Assembly: GCA_022340245.1 (NCBI GenBank)
Contig: JAJDOI010000016.1
Coordinates: forward strand, 1-64,000
Direction: 5' to 3'
DNA length: 64,000 nucleotides
DNA from: Thiogranum sp.
Lineage (GTDB): Bacteria > Pseudomonadota > Gammaproteobacteria > DSM-19610
A model generated the notes under the pieces. The model saw only the letters and a program-made list of their open reading frames with translations, searched no databases and was not told the origin of the DNA. The translations under genes were made by a program, and so were the position numbers. Position 1 is the stretch's first letter. Each line of letters begins with the position of its first letter. Positions 46,513-55,010 of this stretch are shown in pieces.

Positions 46513-48105
46513 TTACAGGTCGTGCCCCGAGTAGGAGGCGTTGACGGATTTATTGCAAACCGGGAAATCCGGCACGATATTTCCGTGAATCAATTGTTCC
46601 AGCGCCGGCCAGATGAGCCAGCTGGGGTCACGCGGAAAAAAACGCGCGACCTTGCCCGCGTCGCCGAAACGCACGTAACACAGGACTTCGCCGCGCCAGC
46701 CCTCCAGCAGTCCCAGCCCTTCGGCACCGGACGCCGGTGGCTGCCACGGTAGCGCGGTTTCCCCCTCGGGCAGCGTATCCAGCAGTTGCTGAATCAGCGC
46801 CAGCGAGTGTCCGATTTCATGGGTCCGCACCCTGAGCCTGGCAGCGACGTCACCTTCCCGGAAGACCGGCGATTCCACCTGCAGGCGATGATACGGCGCA
46901 TAGGCGTGATCCCGGCGCAGATCGTAGTCGCGACCGCTGGCTTTGCCCACGTAACCCACGGTGCCGAGCAGCGCCGCCGTCTCGGGCGTCAATACACCCG
47001 TACCGAGCAGGCGGTCTTCGAGAGAGGGGTGATAATCGACAATCGGTGACAGCTCCTCGAGTTCCCCGCCCAGCTCGGCATGACTGGCCTTCAGTGCATC
47101 GAGCTGCGCTGCATCCAGGTCGCGGGAAACACCGCCCGGGATCACACAATCCATCAGCAGCCGATGACCGAAGACCTGCCCGTTGACGCGTTGCCAGGTT
47201 TCGCGCAGCCGGCCGAACTGGTAGTGGGCGAAGGCGAAACCGACATCGTTACAGACGGCCCCGATGTCGCCGAGGTGGTTGGCAATGCGCTCGCGTTCAA
47301 CCAGCACAGCGCGCAGGTGCAGCGCCCGCGGCGGCACGCTGCAGCGCGCGGCACGCTCCATCGCCATGCACGCCGCCCAGGCGTGTGCCACGCTGCTGTC
47401 GCCGCAAACGCGCCCCGCGAGCCGGGCCAAACCGGCCGCGTCGCGGCCCTCGGCGATTTTTTCGATACCCTTGTGCACATAGCCGAGTCGTTCTTCGAGG
47501 TTCAGCACGGTTTCTCCGAGCGCCTGAAAACGGAAGTGCCCCGGTTCTATGATACCGGCATGCACCGGGCCCACCGGGATTTCATAAACGCCAGTGCCCT
47601 GCACCTGGAAGAACGGATAATCAGCGTCCGGCGCGCAGATCTCACCGCCGCGATCACCCTCGGCGGGGAAGTCCCTGCGCAACGGGTAATGCCCCTCCGA
47701 CCAGGCCTGGTGACGGGTCCAGCGACGGGCATCGGGATGATCGCTGAAGACAATGCCGAACATGTCCTGCACGTGCCGCTCCGGCCGGTTGGCCGCGGGG
47801 AACCAGGGTGTCTGCGACGGCAGCACCGGCTGGCGGAGGTCTACCCCCGCGCGCACCACCAGGTAGTCACCGCGGTATTCGAAACAGGCATTGAGGTTGA
47901 AAAGCCCGCTATCGACCTGGTCGGCCCAAACCGCCGACCAGCGGCATCCGTAGGCGTGCGCCACCGCGGCAAAGCTTCCCCAGTCCTCGTGATCGATGTC
48001 CAGCAGGTGCACCAGCGCGAGTTGCGTCGCCGAACCGTGGCGCACCAGTACGTGCTCGTCCTCGCAACGTGCCAGCAGCTCGGACAACCACTCGAAACGG
48101 ATCAC
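46513..48105 (-). CDS. hyfG: HyfG-like large subunit (NuoC-NuoD fusion) lacking NiFe ligands
   Basis: 530 aa: an N-terminal NuoC/30-kDa-like domain (about 1-160, with NRPERHVQDMFGI) joined to a NuoD/49-kDa-like domain. In NiFe hydrogenases the first ligand motif is RxCGxC; here it is RVCGDSSVAHA (232-242), keeping Cys234 but with Ser at 237. The C-terminal DPCxxC is absent; the chain ends CNKSVNASYSGHDL. So no complete set of four Cys ligands exists, and hydrogenase activity is unlikely. This is known for Ehr-type (energy-converting hydrogenase-related) complexes. Start overlaps the hyfF stop by 4 bp. The symbol denotes similarity only. Confidence 0.87.
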   Translation of the reverse strand: MIRFEWLSELLARCEDEHVLVRHGSATQLALVHLLDIDHEDWGSFAAVAHAYGCRWSAVWADQVDSGLFNLNACFEYRGDYLVVRAGVDLRQPVLPSQTPWFPAANRPERHVQDMFGIVFSDHPDARRWTRHQAWSEGHYPLRRDFPAEGDRGGEICAPDADYPFFQVQGTGVYEIPVGPVHAGIIEPGHFRFQALGETVLNLEERLGYVHKGIEKIAEGRDAAGLARLAGRVCGDSSVAHAWAACMAMERAARCSVPPRALHLRAVLVERERIANHLGDIGAVCNDVGFAFAHYQFGRLRETWQRVNGQVFGHRLLMDCVIPGGVSRDLDAAQLDALKASHAELGGELEELSPIVDYHPSLEDRLLGTGVLTPETAALLGTVGYVGKASGRDYDLRRDHAYAPYHRLQVESPVFREGDVAARLRVRTHEIGHSLALIQQLLDTLPEGETALPWQPPASGAEGLGLLEGWRGEVLCYVRFGDAGKVARFFPRDPSWLIWPALEQLIHGNIVPDFPVCNKSVNASYSGHDL

Positions 48106-49586
48106 AGCAGCCCCCTGCCGGTGATCAGCACCGCCGCCTGGTCAAACCATTCGGCCAGAAACGTCGGGATCGACAAGCCCAGCCACAGCACCAGCACCAG
48201 ATGCAGCACCACCGGCCACATGCTGGCCTGTACCGCCTGCTGCCCTTCCGGCCGATCGCCGTAGACCATCGGGTGCAGGTGCCGGAACAGGCCCGCAAAG
48301 GCGACGCCGAGGCCGGCCAGCAGCGGCACCGTCAGCCACGGGTAGCTCTGCATGGTCGCCGACAGCAGCAGGAACTCGCTGGTGAACACGCCGAACGGGG
48401 GGAACCCGGCAATAGCCACGGTGCCGATCAACAGTCCCCAGCCGACGGCCGGCTGTGTCTGGATCAAGCCGCGAATCCCGTCGATAGCCTGGGTACGGGC
48501 GATATGACTGGCGTGCCCGACGGCGACGAATATCGCCGACTTGGTCAGCGAGTGCACCGTCATGTGCAGCAGCCCGCCAAAGGTCGCAAGCGGGCCGCCC
48601 AGGCCGAAGGCGAAGGTCATCAGGCCCATGTGTTCAATGGAGGAATAGCTGAACAGACGCTTGATATCCCGCTGCCGGTGCAGGAACAGTCCGGCGACCG
48701 TAAAAGACACCACGCCAAAGCCCATCATCAGGTAGCCCGCAAGGTGGGGATCGTGCACCGTGCCGCCGGCGAGCGCGCTGTCGGTGAGTATTTTGACGCG
48801 CACCAGCGCATACAGCGCCACGTTCAGCAACAGGCCCGACAGCACCGCCGACATCGGTGTGGGGCCTTCCGAGTGGGCATCGGGCAGCCAGGTGTGCATC
48901 GGCACCAGTCCCACCTTGGTTCCGTAACCCACCAGCAGGAACACGAAGGCGATCGCCATCACCACCGGCTGCAGCGCACTGGCGTGTTCGGCGAGCACCG
49001 TCCACAGCAAGGCGTTTTCGACGTCCGGGATGACCTGCGCGGCAGCGAAATACAACAGCACGGTACCGAACAGTGCCAGAGCGATGCCCACGCCGCAGAC
49101 GATGAAGTATTTCCAGGCGGCTTCCACCGATTCGGGCGTGCGATAGAGACTGACCAGTAACACGGTCGCCAGCGTTGCGCCTTCGAGCGCGACCCACAGC
49201 ACACCCAGGTTGTTGGTGGTGAGCGCGAGCTGCATGGTGAACAGGAATCCCTGGTAACTCGCGTGGTACAGCCGCATGCGGCCCGGCCCGAGGCGGCCGT
49301 TGGCCTGCTCCTGCGCCATGTAGGCGGCGGAGAAGAACGATGTTGTCGCTCCGACCAGCGCCGTCAGCGCGATCAGGTAGACGTTGAAGGAATCAATATG
49401 GAACTGCCCGGCTTCGCCGCCGAGCGGGCCCTGCTGCAATACCGTGCGCGCCAGCCACACGCTGGCGGCGAACCCGCCCGCACTGGCCGACACGTTGAAG
49501 ACGGCCGCACCACGCCGGTCGCCCAACAGCGCCAGCAGCATGCCGGCAAACAGCGGTATCAGCAGCGTCAGGTACAGCGCGCTCAT
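48102..49586 (-). CDS. hyfF: Hyf/complex I-like antiporter subunit (HyfF-like)
   Basis: A 494-aa integral membrane protein of the NuoL/M/N (Mrp antiporter) family, with about 14 helices. Conserved signs are the helix with GYGTKVGLVPMHTWLPDAHSEG, where a Lys sits in the proton path, and RDIKRLFSYSSIEHMGL. It would pump protons as part of the membrane arm. Start and stop overlap hyfE and hyfG by 4 bp each, so translation is coupled. Confidence 0.88.
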   Translation of the reverse strand: MSALYLTLLIPLFAGMLLALLGDRRGAAVFNVSASAGGFAASVWLARTVLQQGPLGGEAGQFHIDSFNVYLIALTALVGATTSFFSAAYMAQEQANGRLGPGRMRLYHASYQGFLFTMQLALTTNNLGVLWVALEGATLATVLLVSLYRTPESVEAAWKYFIVCGVGIALALFGTVLLYFAAAQVIPDVENALLWTVLAEHASALQPVVMAIAFVFLLVGYGTKVGLVPMHTWLPDAHSEGPTPMSAVLSGLLLNVALYALVRVKILTDSALAGGTVHDPHLAGYLMMGFGVVSFTVAGLFLHRQRDIKRLFSYSSIEHMGLMTFAFGLGGPLATFGGLLHMTVHSLTKSAIFVAVGHASHIARTQAIDGIRGLIQTQPAVGWGLLIGTVAIAGFPPFGVFTSEFLLLSATMQSYPWLTVPLLAGLGVAFAGLFRHLHPMVYGDRPEGQQAVQASMWPVVLHLVLVLWLGLSIPTFLAEWFDQAAVLITGRGLL

Positions 49587-50257
49587 TCGTCCGACTCCGA
49601 CAGCCGGTTGAGCTGGTCCACGTCCAGCGATTCGATGCTGTCGCGGATATGAAAGAAGAACACCCCGAAAATAACCGCGGCGACCAGCACATCGAAGGCG
49701 ATGCCCAGTTCCACCACCATGGGCATGCCGTGGGTGGCAGCCACCGCAGCGAAGAACAGACCGTTTTCCAGCGACATGAAGCCCACCACCTGGGCAACCG
49801 CCTTGCCGCGGCTGACCAGCATCAGCATGCCGAGCAGCACCACCGCCATACTGATGGCGATGGTGTTGCGCGTCACCGACGCCGACAGTTCACTGATGGG
49901 CTCGGCGACGTAGTAGCAGAAGATCACCAGCAACGCGCCGATGAGCAACACCGTGGCCGGGTGCTCGGCACCGTGTTCGTCACGGTCTATACCCAGCCGG
50001 GTGACCAGCCGGTGCAACAGCCAGGGAACAAACAGCGCCTTGAGCAGGACTGCGAGCAGCGCCGAGATGTACAGATCGTGCTTGCCGCTGTCGAACGCCA
50101 CCAGGCCGGTGGTGATCGCCACCAGCAGCCCCTGCCAGGCAAACACGTGGATCATGGGCACCACCCGGCTCTGGGCCAGCAGCGCAAATGAGGTAAACAT
50201 CACCAGCGCCGCGAGGGTAAGGATGGCCTGCTGATAGAGCGGCAACTGTTCGAGCAC
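49583..50257 (-). CDS. hyfE: Hyf complex membrane subunit (HyfE-like)
   Basis: A 224-aa membrane protein with about seven helices and a NuoK-like part in its C-terminal half. Visible features: LLHRLVTRLGIDRDEHG, then GKAVAQVVGFMSLENGLFFAAV, close to the Glu-bearing helix of NuoK. The start lies 2 bp after the hyfC-like stop; the stop overlaps hyfF as ATGA. Confidence 0.85.
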   Translation of the reverse strand: MLEQLPLYQQAILTLAALVMFTSFALLAQSRVVPMIHVFAWQGLLVAITTGLVAFDSGKHDLYISALLAVLLKALFVPWLLHRLVTRLGIDRDEHGAEHPATVLLIGALLVIFCYYVAEPISELSASVTRNTIAISMAVVLLGMLMLVSRGKAVAQVVGFMSLENGLFFAAVAATHGMPMVVELGIAFDVLVAAVIFGVFFFHIRDSIESLDVDQLNRLSESDE

Positions 50258-50259
50258 TG

Positions 50260-51204
50260 TCAGCCGACCTCGAGGATGATGTGACTCAACAGCCCGATCA
50301 GCGCCAGCGTCAGCGCCAGCACCAGGAATGCCGGCACGCGAAACAGGCGCATCTTCGCCAGCACGCTCTCACCCACGGCCAGCAGCGCACCCAGCACCAT
50401 CAGTTTGAAAAATACCACGGCCGCGCCGATGGCCAGCGCCGTGACGCTGTTGTGGGTGGCGATTCCCCAGGGGAAAAAGATGTTGACGATCAGCACGCCG
50501 TAGATCAGCAGTTTGATTTGCGCGGCCCACTCGATGAGCGCCAGGTGGCGGCCGCTGTACTCCAGGACCATGGCCTCGTGAATCATGGTCAGTTCCAGGT
50601 GAGTTGCCGGGTTGTCCACCGGGATACGCCCGGTTTCGGCAATGCCAACCAGCATCAGGCCAAGCAGTGCGAACAACAACGACGGGCGTAACACCAGCCC
50701 CTGGGCGAGTATCTGGTCGATGACCGTGGACAAGTTGGTGCTGGAGGCCACCATGGCCAGCGTAAACACCGCCACGAGCATGGCGGGCTCTGCCAGTGCG
50801 GCAATGGTCATTTCGCGCGATGAGCCCATGCCGCCGAATGCGGTGCCGACATCCATGCCGGCAAGTGCGAGGAAAAACCGCGCCAGGGAAAAGAAGCCGG
50901 CCAGTACGATCACGTCGGCGATGGCAGCTGTCGGCAGGTTCACGGCAATAAAGGGCACCACCGCGGCCGCCAGCAGCGTCGCACCGGCAATGATGTACGG
51001 CGTCATGACAAACAGCGGCGAGGCGGTTTCGGCCATCACCACCTGCTTGGAGAACAGGCGGCGCAGGTCACGGTACGGCTGGAGGAGTGCCGGCGAGCTA
51101 CGATTCTGCAGCCAGCACTTCACCCGTTTCACCCAGGCCGCGAACAACGGCGCCAGCGCCACAAACAGCAGCGTTCCGAGCAGCGCCAGCAGCCAGTCGT
51201 TCAT
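50260..51204 (-). CDS. hyfC: Hyf/complex I-like subunit (HyfC/NuoH-like)
   Basis: A 314-aa membrane protein with eight or more helices, of the NuoH/HycD family that anchors the soluble arm. Motifs: LQPYRDLRRLFSKQVVMAETAS in the first cytosolic loop and AETGRIPVDNPATHLELTMIHEAMVLEYSG, the charged loop that faces the quinone cavity in complex I. The start ATG at 51204 overlaps the hyfB stop as ATGA; a longer open frame lies inside hyfB and is not used. Confidence 0.9.
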   Translation of the reverse strand: MNDWLLALLGTLLFVALAPLFAAWVKRVKCWLQNRSSPALLQPYRDLRRLFSKQVVMAETASPLFVMTPYIIAGATLLAAAVVPFIAVNLPTAAIADVIVLAGFFSLARFFLALAGMDVGTAFGGMGSSREMTIAALAEPAMLVAVFTLAMVASSTNLSTVIDQILAQGLVLRPSLLFALLGLMLVGIAETGRIPVDNPATHLELTMIHEAMVLEYSGRHLALIEWAAQIKLLIYGVLIVNIFFPWGIATHNSVTALAIGAAVVFFKLMVLGALLAVGESVLAKMRLFRVPAFLVLALTLALIGLLSHIILEVG

Positions 51205-53234
51205 GTTATCAGCCACAGCAACAACAGCAGCGTCACAAAGGTGTAACCAAGGTAGTGGCGCAGATTGCCCGTCTGGATACGGCTCACCCGGCGAGTGGTG
51301 GCGTGCAGCAACTGCACCACCGGCCGGTAAAACCATTTCCAGGTCACGTCCCCGGTGCGCACCTGGTAGCGTGTCTGACGCGCTTCGCTTCCCGGACCGG
51401 TCCGGGCGTCGCGCTCGGCGTCAGCCTGCCCGGGCCACAGCGGCGCGAAAATACGCCGGATCGGCATGCTGAACGACGTGGCGGTGTACTGCATGCGCGC
51501 GCTCAGCGGACCGAAGCCGCAATCCCAGGCGTCGCTGCGCACCGTTACCACCCGGCCTGCGGGACGCAGAATGAAATTCACCACCGCCCAGGCAAGCAGC
51601 GCGAGCAACATGCCGACAAACACCAGCGGGGCACTGTAGGAAGCGGTGTCCGCCGATATCGGCGTGAGCCACAACCAGCCCTTGGCGGTAGCCGCAGGCA
51701 ACACCTGCCCGGTCAGGGAGCGGGTGACGTTGGCCATGGCGTCGATCGCGAGCGTCGGGAAAATACCCGACAGCAGGCAGGCCAGTGCCAGCAGGGCCTG
51801 CCCCAGCAGCATGCCGCGCCCCGCTTCGTTGCTGCGCCGCACCCGCCGGGTGCGGGCCTGGCCCAGAAAGGCAGTACCGTAGACCTTGACGAAACAGGCT
51901 GCTGCCAGCGCACCGGTCAGCGCCAGCACCGCGGCGGCAAGCGGAATCACCGCGCGCAGCACGCCGCTTTCGAGGCTCGGCACCTGCAACGCCGTCTGGA
52001 AGGTCAGCCATTCGGAAACAAAACCGTTGAACGGCGGCAGCGCCGAAATGCTGATACAGCCGACCAGAAAAAACAAACCGGTCCAGGGCATGCGCCGGAG
52101 CAAGCCGCCCATGCGGTCCAGGTCGCGCTCATGACTGCGCTGCAACACCGCGCCGGCCCCGAGAAACAGCAGGCTCTTGAACAGGGCGTGACTGAGCGTG
52201 TGATACAGCGCGGCCACCAGGCCCAGCGTGCCCAGCAACGGGAAGCCGGTGCCGTAGAAAATCATCGACAGTCCCAGTCCGATAAAGATTATGCCGATGT
52301 TCTCCACCGAGCTGTAGGCCAGCAAGCGCTTCAGGTCATGCTGCATAAGCGCGTACAGCACGCCGAACACGGCAGTGATACTGGCAATAATCAGCAACGC
52401 CACTCCCCAGGCCCAGTGCACGTTGCCGATGAGGTCGAAACTGAAGCGGATGAATCCGTAAACAGCCACCTTGAGCATCACACCCGACATCAGCGCCGAA
52501 ATATGCGACGGCGCCACGGGGTGGGCTTCCGGCAGCCAGGCGTGCAGCGGCACCAGCCCGGCCTTCATGCCGAACCCGAATACGCCGAGGGCGAAGGCGA
52601 TGGATGCCCAGGCCGGCGTCAGCGGCGCCGCGCGCATTGCCGCAAAAGAAAACCCGTCGCCGAAGCCGGCGAGCACACCGAAACCGAGCAGAATCGTCAG
52701 CGCGCCCACCTCGGCCATGAGCAGGTACAGGAACCCGGCCCGGCGGTTGGCCGCGTTGCGGTGCTGATAGGCCACCAGGAAATAGCTGGACAGCGACATC
52801 AGCTCCCAGGCGAGCATGAACGAAAAGGCGTCGGCGGCGACCACCACCATCAGCATGCCGCTGACAAACAGCCCGGTAAAAAAACCGAGTACCGCGAGCG
52901 ACTGTTTGCCGTGTTCGAATTCGCGGACGTAGCCCGGCCCGAACAGACTCACGGCGGTGACCACGAAGCCGATCAATGCCAGGAAAAAACCGGCCAGAGG
53001 GTCCACACGCAGGTGCCAGTGCAGCCAGGGCAACCCGAGCGGATAGACGAGTGTCTCGCTGGTGCCCTGTAACAGGGCATGACCGCCGAGCCCGACCGCC
53101 ATCAAGCCCGCCACACCCAGTAGCGGAAACACCAGCCCGCGCATGAGCGCCGGTCGGTGATCGGCGGCGGAGGCCACCACGCCCGAGAGCAACGGCAAGA
53201 CCAGCGTGACGGCTAACAGGAGGGATGTCGACAT
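51201..53234 (-). CDS. hyfB: Hyf/complex I-like antiporter subunit (HyfB/NuoL-like)
   Basis: First gene of the six-gene operon. 677 aa from the ATG at 53234 (a TTG five codons earlier is possible). About 16 helices of the Mrp-antiporter family with FGFGMKAGLVPLHAWLPEAHPVAPS and HDLKRLLAYSSVENIGI. A long C-terminal part after residue 470 contains a soluble stretch and a last helix, as in HyfB. It would form the far end of the proton-pumping arm. Divergent from an unknown membrane protein gene. Confidence 0.9.
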   Translation of the reverse strand: MSTSLLLAVTLVLPLLSGVVASAADHRPALMRGLVFPLLGVAGLMAVGLGGHALLQGTSETLVYPLGLPWLHWHLRVDPLAGFFLALIGFVVTAVSLFGPGYVREFEHGKQSLAVLGFFTGLFVSGMLMVVVAADAFSFMLAWELMSLSSYFLVAYQHRNAANRRAGFLYLLMAEVGALTILLGFGVLAGFGDGFSFAAMRAAPLTPAWASIAFALGVFGFGMKAGLVPLHAWLPEAHPVAPSHISALMSGVMLKVAVYGFIRFSFDLIGNVHWAWGVALLIIASITAVFGVLYALMQHDLKRLLAYSSVENIGIIFIGLGLSMIFYGTGFPLLGTLGLVAALYHTLSHALFKSLLFLGAGAVLQRSHERDLDRMGGLLRRMPWTGLFFLVGCISISALPPFNGFVSEWLTFQTALQVPSLESGVLRAVIPLAAAVLALTGALAAACFVKVYGTAFLGQARTRRVRRSNEAGRGMLLGQALLALACLLSGIFPTLAIDAMANVTRSLTGQVLPAATAKGWLWLTPISADTASYSAPLVFVGMLLALLAWAVVNFILRPAGRVVTVRSDAWDCGFGPLSARMQYTATSFSMPIRRIFAPLWPGQADAERDARTGPGSEARQTRYQVRTGDVTWKWFYRPVVQLLHATTRRVSRIQTGNLRHYLGYTFVTLLLLLWLIT

Positions 53235-53466
53235 GGTCACGCGCGGCAAACCGCGCTAGGTGCAGGCGATGGCAGGCACGGCTGCCCGATCGAGCATGGA
53301 ATAGAAACTGTCGAGAGTGTCTGACACGGCGCTCGACTGTAGCACATGCGCGCCTGCAAACGAAGGTCGGGCGCAGCCGATAGCGCCCGGTTCAGCCGAC
53401 ACAGGGTCCGCCGATACAACAAAAAGCGCTAAGCTCATCAGGGACACCGACCGGGATAGGGCCAGC

Positions 53467-54078
53467 ATGGAAGTCATTGCCGGAATCGTATTCGCCACGT
53501 TACTGATACTGACATCGTTTGCCGTCAATCGCCGGATTCTGGGCGCCAGGCTGGTTATCGACGTCTACCGGCTGGCGCTAACGGCCTCCTCCGTCCTGCT
53601 GCTTGCGGTTGTCGCCGAGTCCGTCATCAACCCGCTTTACGCCATGTGGGTGGGAAACAAACTCTGGGAGTACCGTGCTTTCCCGCTGCACGACGCCAAC
53701 GTGTCGGCCCTGGCGGTCATCGTCTGGACGGCCTACGGCGTTCACCTGTACTTCACCCGCCAGTCACTGGAACAGAAACTGACGCCGCGCTGGAACAGCG
53801 ACTGCGCCAAGGCGGTCATCATCGGCTTCGAAGCGCCGTTCATCTTCGAGGTCAGCGGGAATTTCGTATTTCTGCTGCTGATGAACAACTACTACGCCTA
53901 TTACCTGCCGGATGACGTGTTTCACCTGACATCATTGCGCGTGGTGCCCGTGTATATGCTGTGCATCTATGTCGGGCTGATGATTCTCAGATCGCTGGAG
54001 CGGCTGCCGCGCAGCGCCATCCTGCCGCCCGCACTGTTTGCCGGCGGTATCGCTTACCTGTTCGCCGGCTCAGTCTGA
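53467..54078 (+). CDS. Polytopic membrane protein, unknown function
   Basis: 203 aa with about five or six hydrophobic segments (for example MEVIAGIVFATLLILTSFAV at the N-terminus, then RLALTASSVLLLAVVAE and MLCIYVGLMIL). No family recognised. The ATG at 53467 is chosen because it starts the first helix; the frame is open 50 codons further but that part is polar and low in complexity. Its 3' end overlaps that of the opposed DUF4149 gene by 9 bp. Divergent from the hyf operon, sharing a 232-bp spacer with it, so coregulation is possible. Confidence 0.65.
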   Translation: MEVIAGIVFATLLILTSFAVNRRILGARLVIDVYRLALTASSVLLLAVVAESVINPLYAMWVGNKLWEYRAFPLHDANVSALAVIVWTAYGVHLYFTRQSLEQKLTPRWNSDCAKAVIIGFEAPFIFEVSGNFVFLLLMNNYYAYYLPDDVFHLTSLRVVPVYMLCIYVGLMILRSLERLPRSAILPPALFAGGIAYLFAGSV

Positions 54079-54507
54079 TTCGGGACCGGCGATAACCAGC
54101 GCCAGGCCCAGCAGGCTGGTAAGCAGGTAACCACTGGCGGCCACCCCGTGCAAACGTCCGAACTGCACCGAATCCGCCAGACCCTGGGTGCGCAGCCCGG
54201 CGATCATGGGGGCAAGGTAGAACTCTCCCACCGCAATCAGCAACAGCATCAGCAGCAGGACCAGCGCCCGCCAGTTGAACCGCCGCCGGCTGTTGCGCAC
54301 CTGGTTGAACACCAGCAACAGACCACCGCACAGCAGACCCACATAGGCGATGATCTCGAACATGACGCCCGCCAGCGAACCGGCCAGCGCCCGGTCCTCA
54401 AGGTTGGCGAACAACGCCGGTGCCACGATGTAACCGATCGCCCACAGTCCGCCTACCCACAACGTCAGGAGAATGCGTTCGCCGGCGAGAAGACGGGAGT
54501 CAGACAA
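54070..54507 (-). CDS. DUF4149 (TMEM205-like) membrane protein
   Basis: A 145-aa inner-membrane protein with four helices. The family pattern LLTLWVGGLWAIGYIVAPALFANL at residues 13-36 and FGRLHGVAASGYLLTSLLGL near the end are clear. A gene of this type follows greA in Pseudomonas as well, so it belongs to the conserved backbone. Starts 26 bp after greA. Function unknown. Confidence 0.82.
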   Translation of the reverse strand: MSDSRLLAGERILLTLWVGGLWAIGYIVAPALFANLEDRALAGSLAGVMFEIIAYVGLLCGGLLLVFNQVRNSRRRFNWRALVLLLMLLLIAVGEFYLAPMIAGLRTQGLADSVQFGRLHGVAASGYLLTSLLGLALVIAGPESD

Positions 54508-54533
54508 AGGTGTTCGGGCCGCGAAGCAGCGGT

Positions 54534-55010
54534 CTATTCGTAGCGCACTTCGACGATTTCGAGATTGCGCTCGCCGCCGGGGGCTACCACGGTGGCGACG
54601 TCGCCTTCCTCTTTGCCGATCAGGGCACGCGCTATCGGCGAGCTGACCGATATCATACCTTGCTTGATATCCGCCTCGTCCTCGCCGACGATCTGGTAGG
54701 TCACCTCTTCCCCGGAATCCTCATCAGCCAGATCCACGGTGGCGCCGAAGACCACTTTGCCGCCGGCATCAAGACTGGTGACGTCGATGATATTGGCGTG
54801 CGACAGCTTGCCCTCGATTTCCTTGATACGGCCCTCGGCAAAGCTCTGCTGTTCGCGCGCGGCGTGATACTCGGCGTTTTCCTTGAGGTCGCCGTGGGCG
54901 CGCGCCTCGGCAATCGCCTGGATAATGCGCGGCCGGTCCACCGTCTTGAGCCGCTGCAGTTCGGCGCGCAGTTTCTCCGCGCCGCGCTTGGTCAATGGTA
55001 CCTTGGTCAT
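54534..55010 (-). CDS. greA: Transcription elongation factor GreA
   Basis: 158 aa. Rescues backtracked RNA polymerase by stimulating transcript cleavage. The N-terminal coiled coil ([19 protein letters not shown]) carries the acidic tip with [14 protein letters not shown] near residues 41-54; the C-terminal FKBP-like domain ends with [16 protein letters not shown]. The start overlaps the carB stop as ATGA, so it is coupled to carAB as in many Gammaproteobacteria. Confidence 0.97.
   Translation of the reverse strand: MTKVPLTKRGAEKLRAELQRLKTVDRPRIIQAIAEARAHGDLKENAEYHAAREQQSFAEGRIKEIEGKLSHANIIDVTSLDAGGKVVFGATVDLADEDSGEEVTYQIVGEDEADIKQGMISVSSPIARALIGKEEGDVATVVAPGGERNLEIVEVRYE

Noticed and set aside
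46513-48105. Active hydrogenase-4 large subunit
   Set aside because: The ligand motifs are incomplete (RVCGDS, no DPCxxC), and no maturation genes are present.
51087-53072. Plus-strand open frame of 661 codons
   Set aside because: Antisense to hyfB and hyfC; dominated by Gln, His and Arg with no membrane or motif signal.
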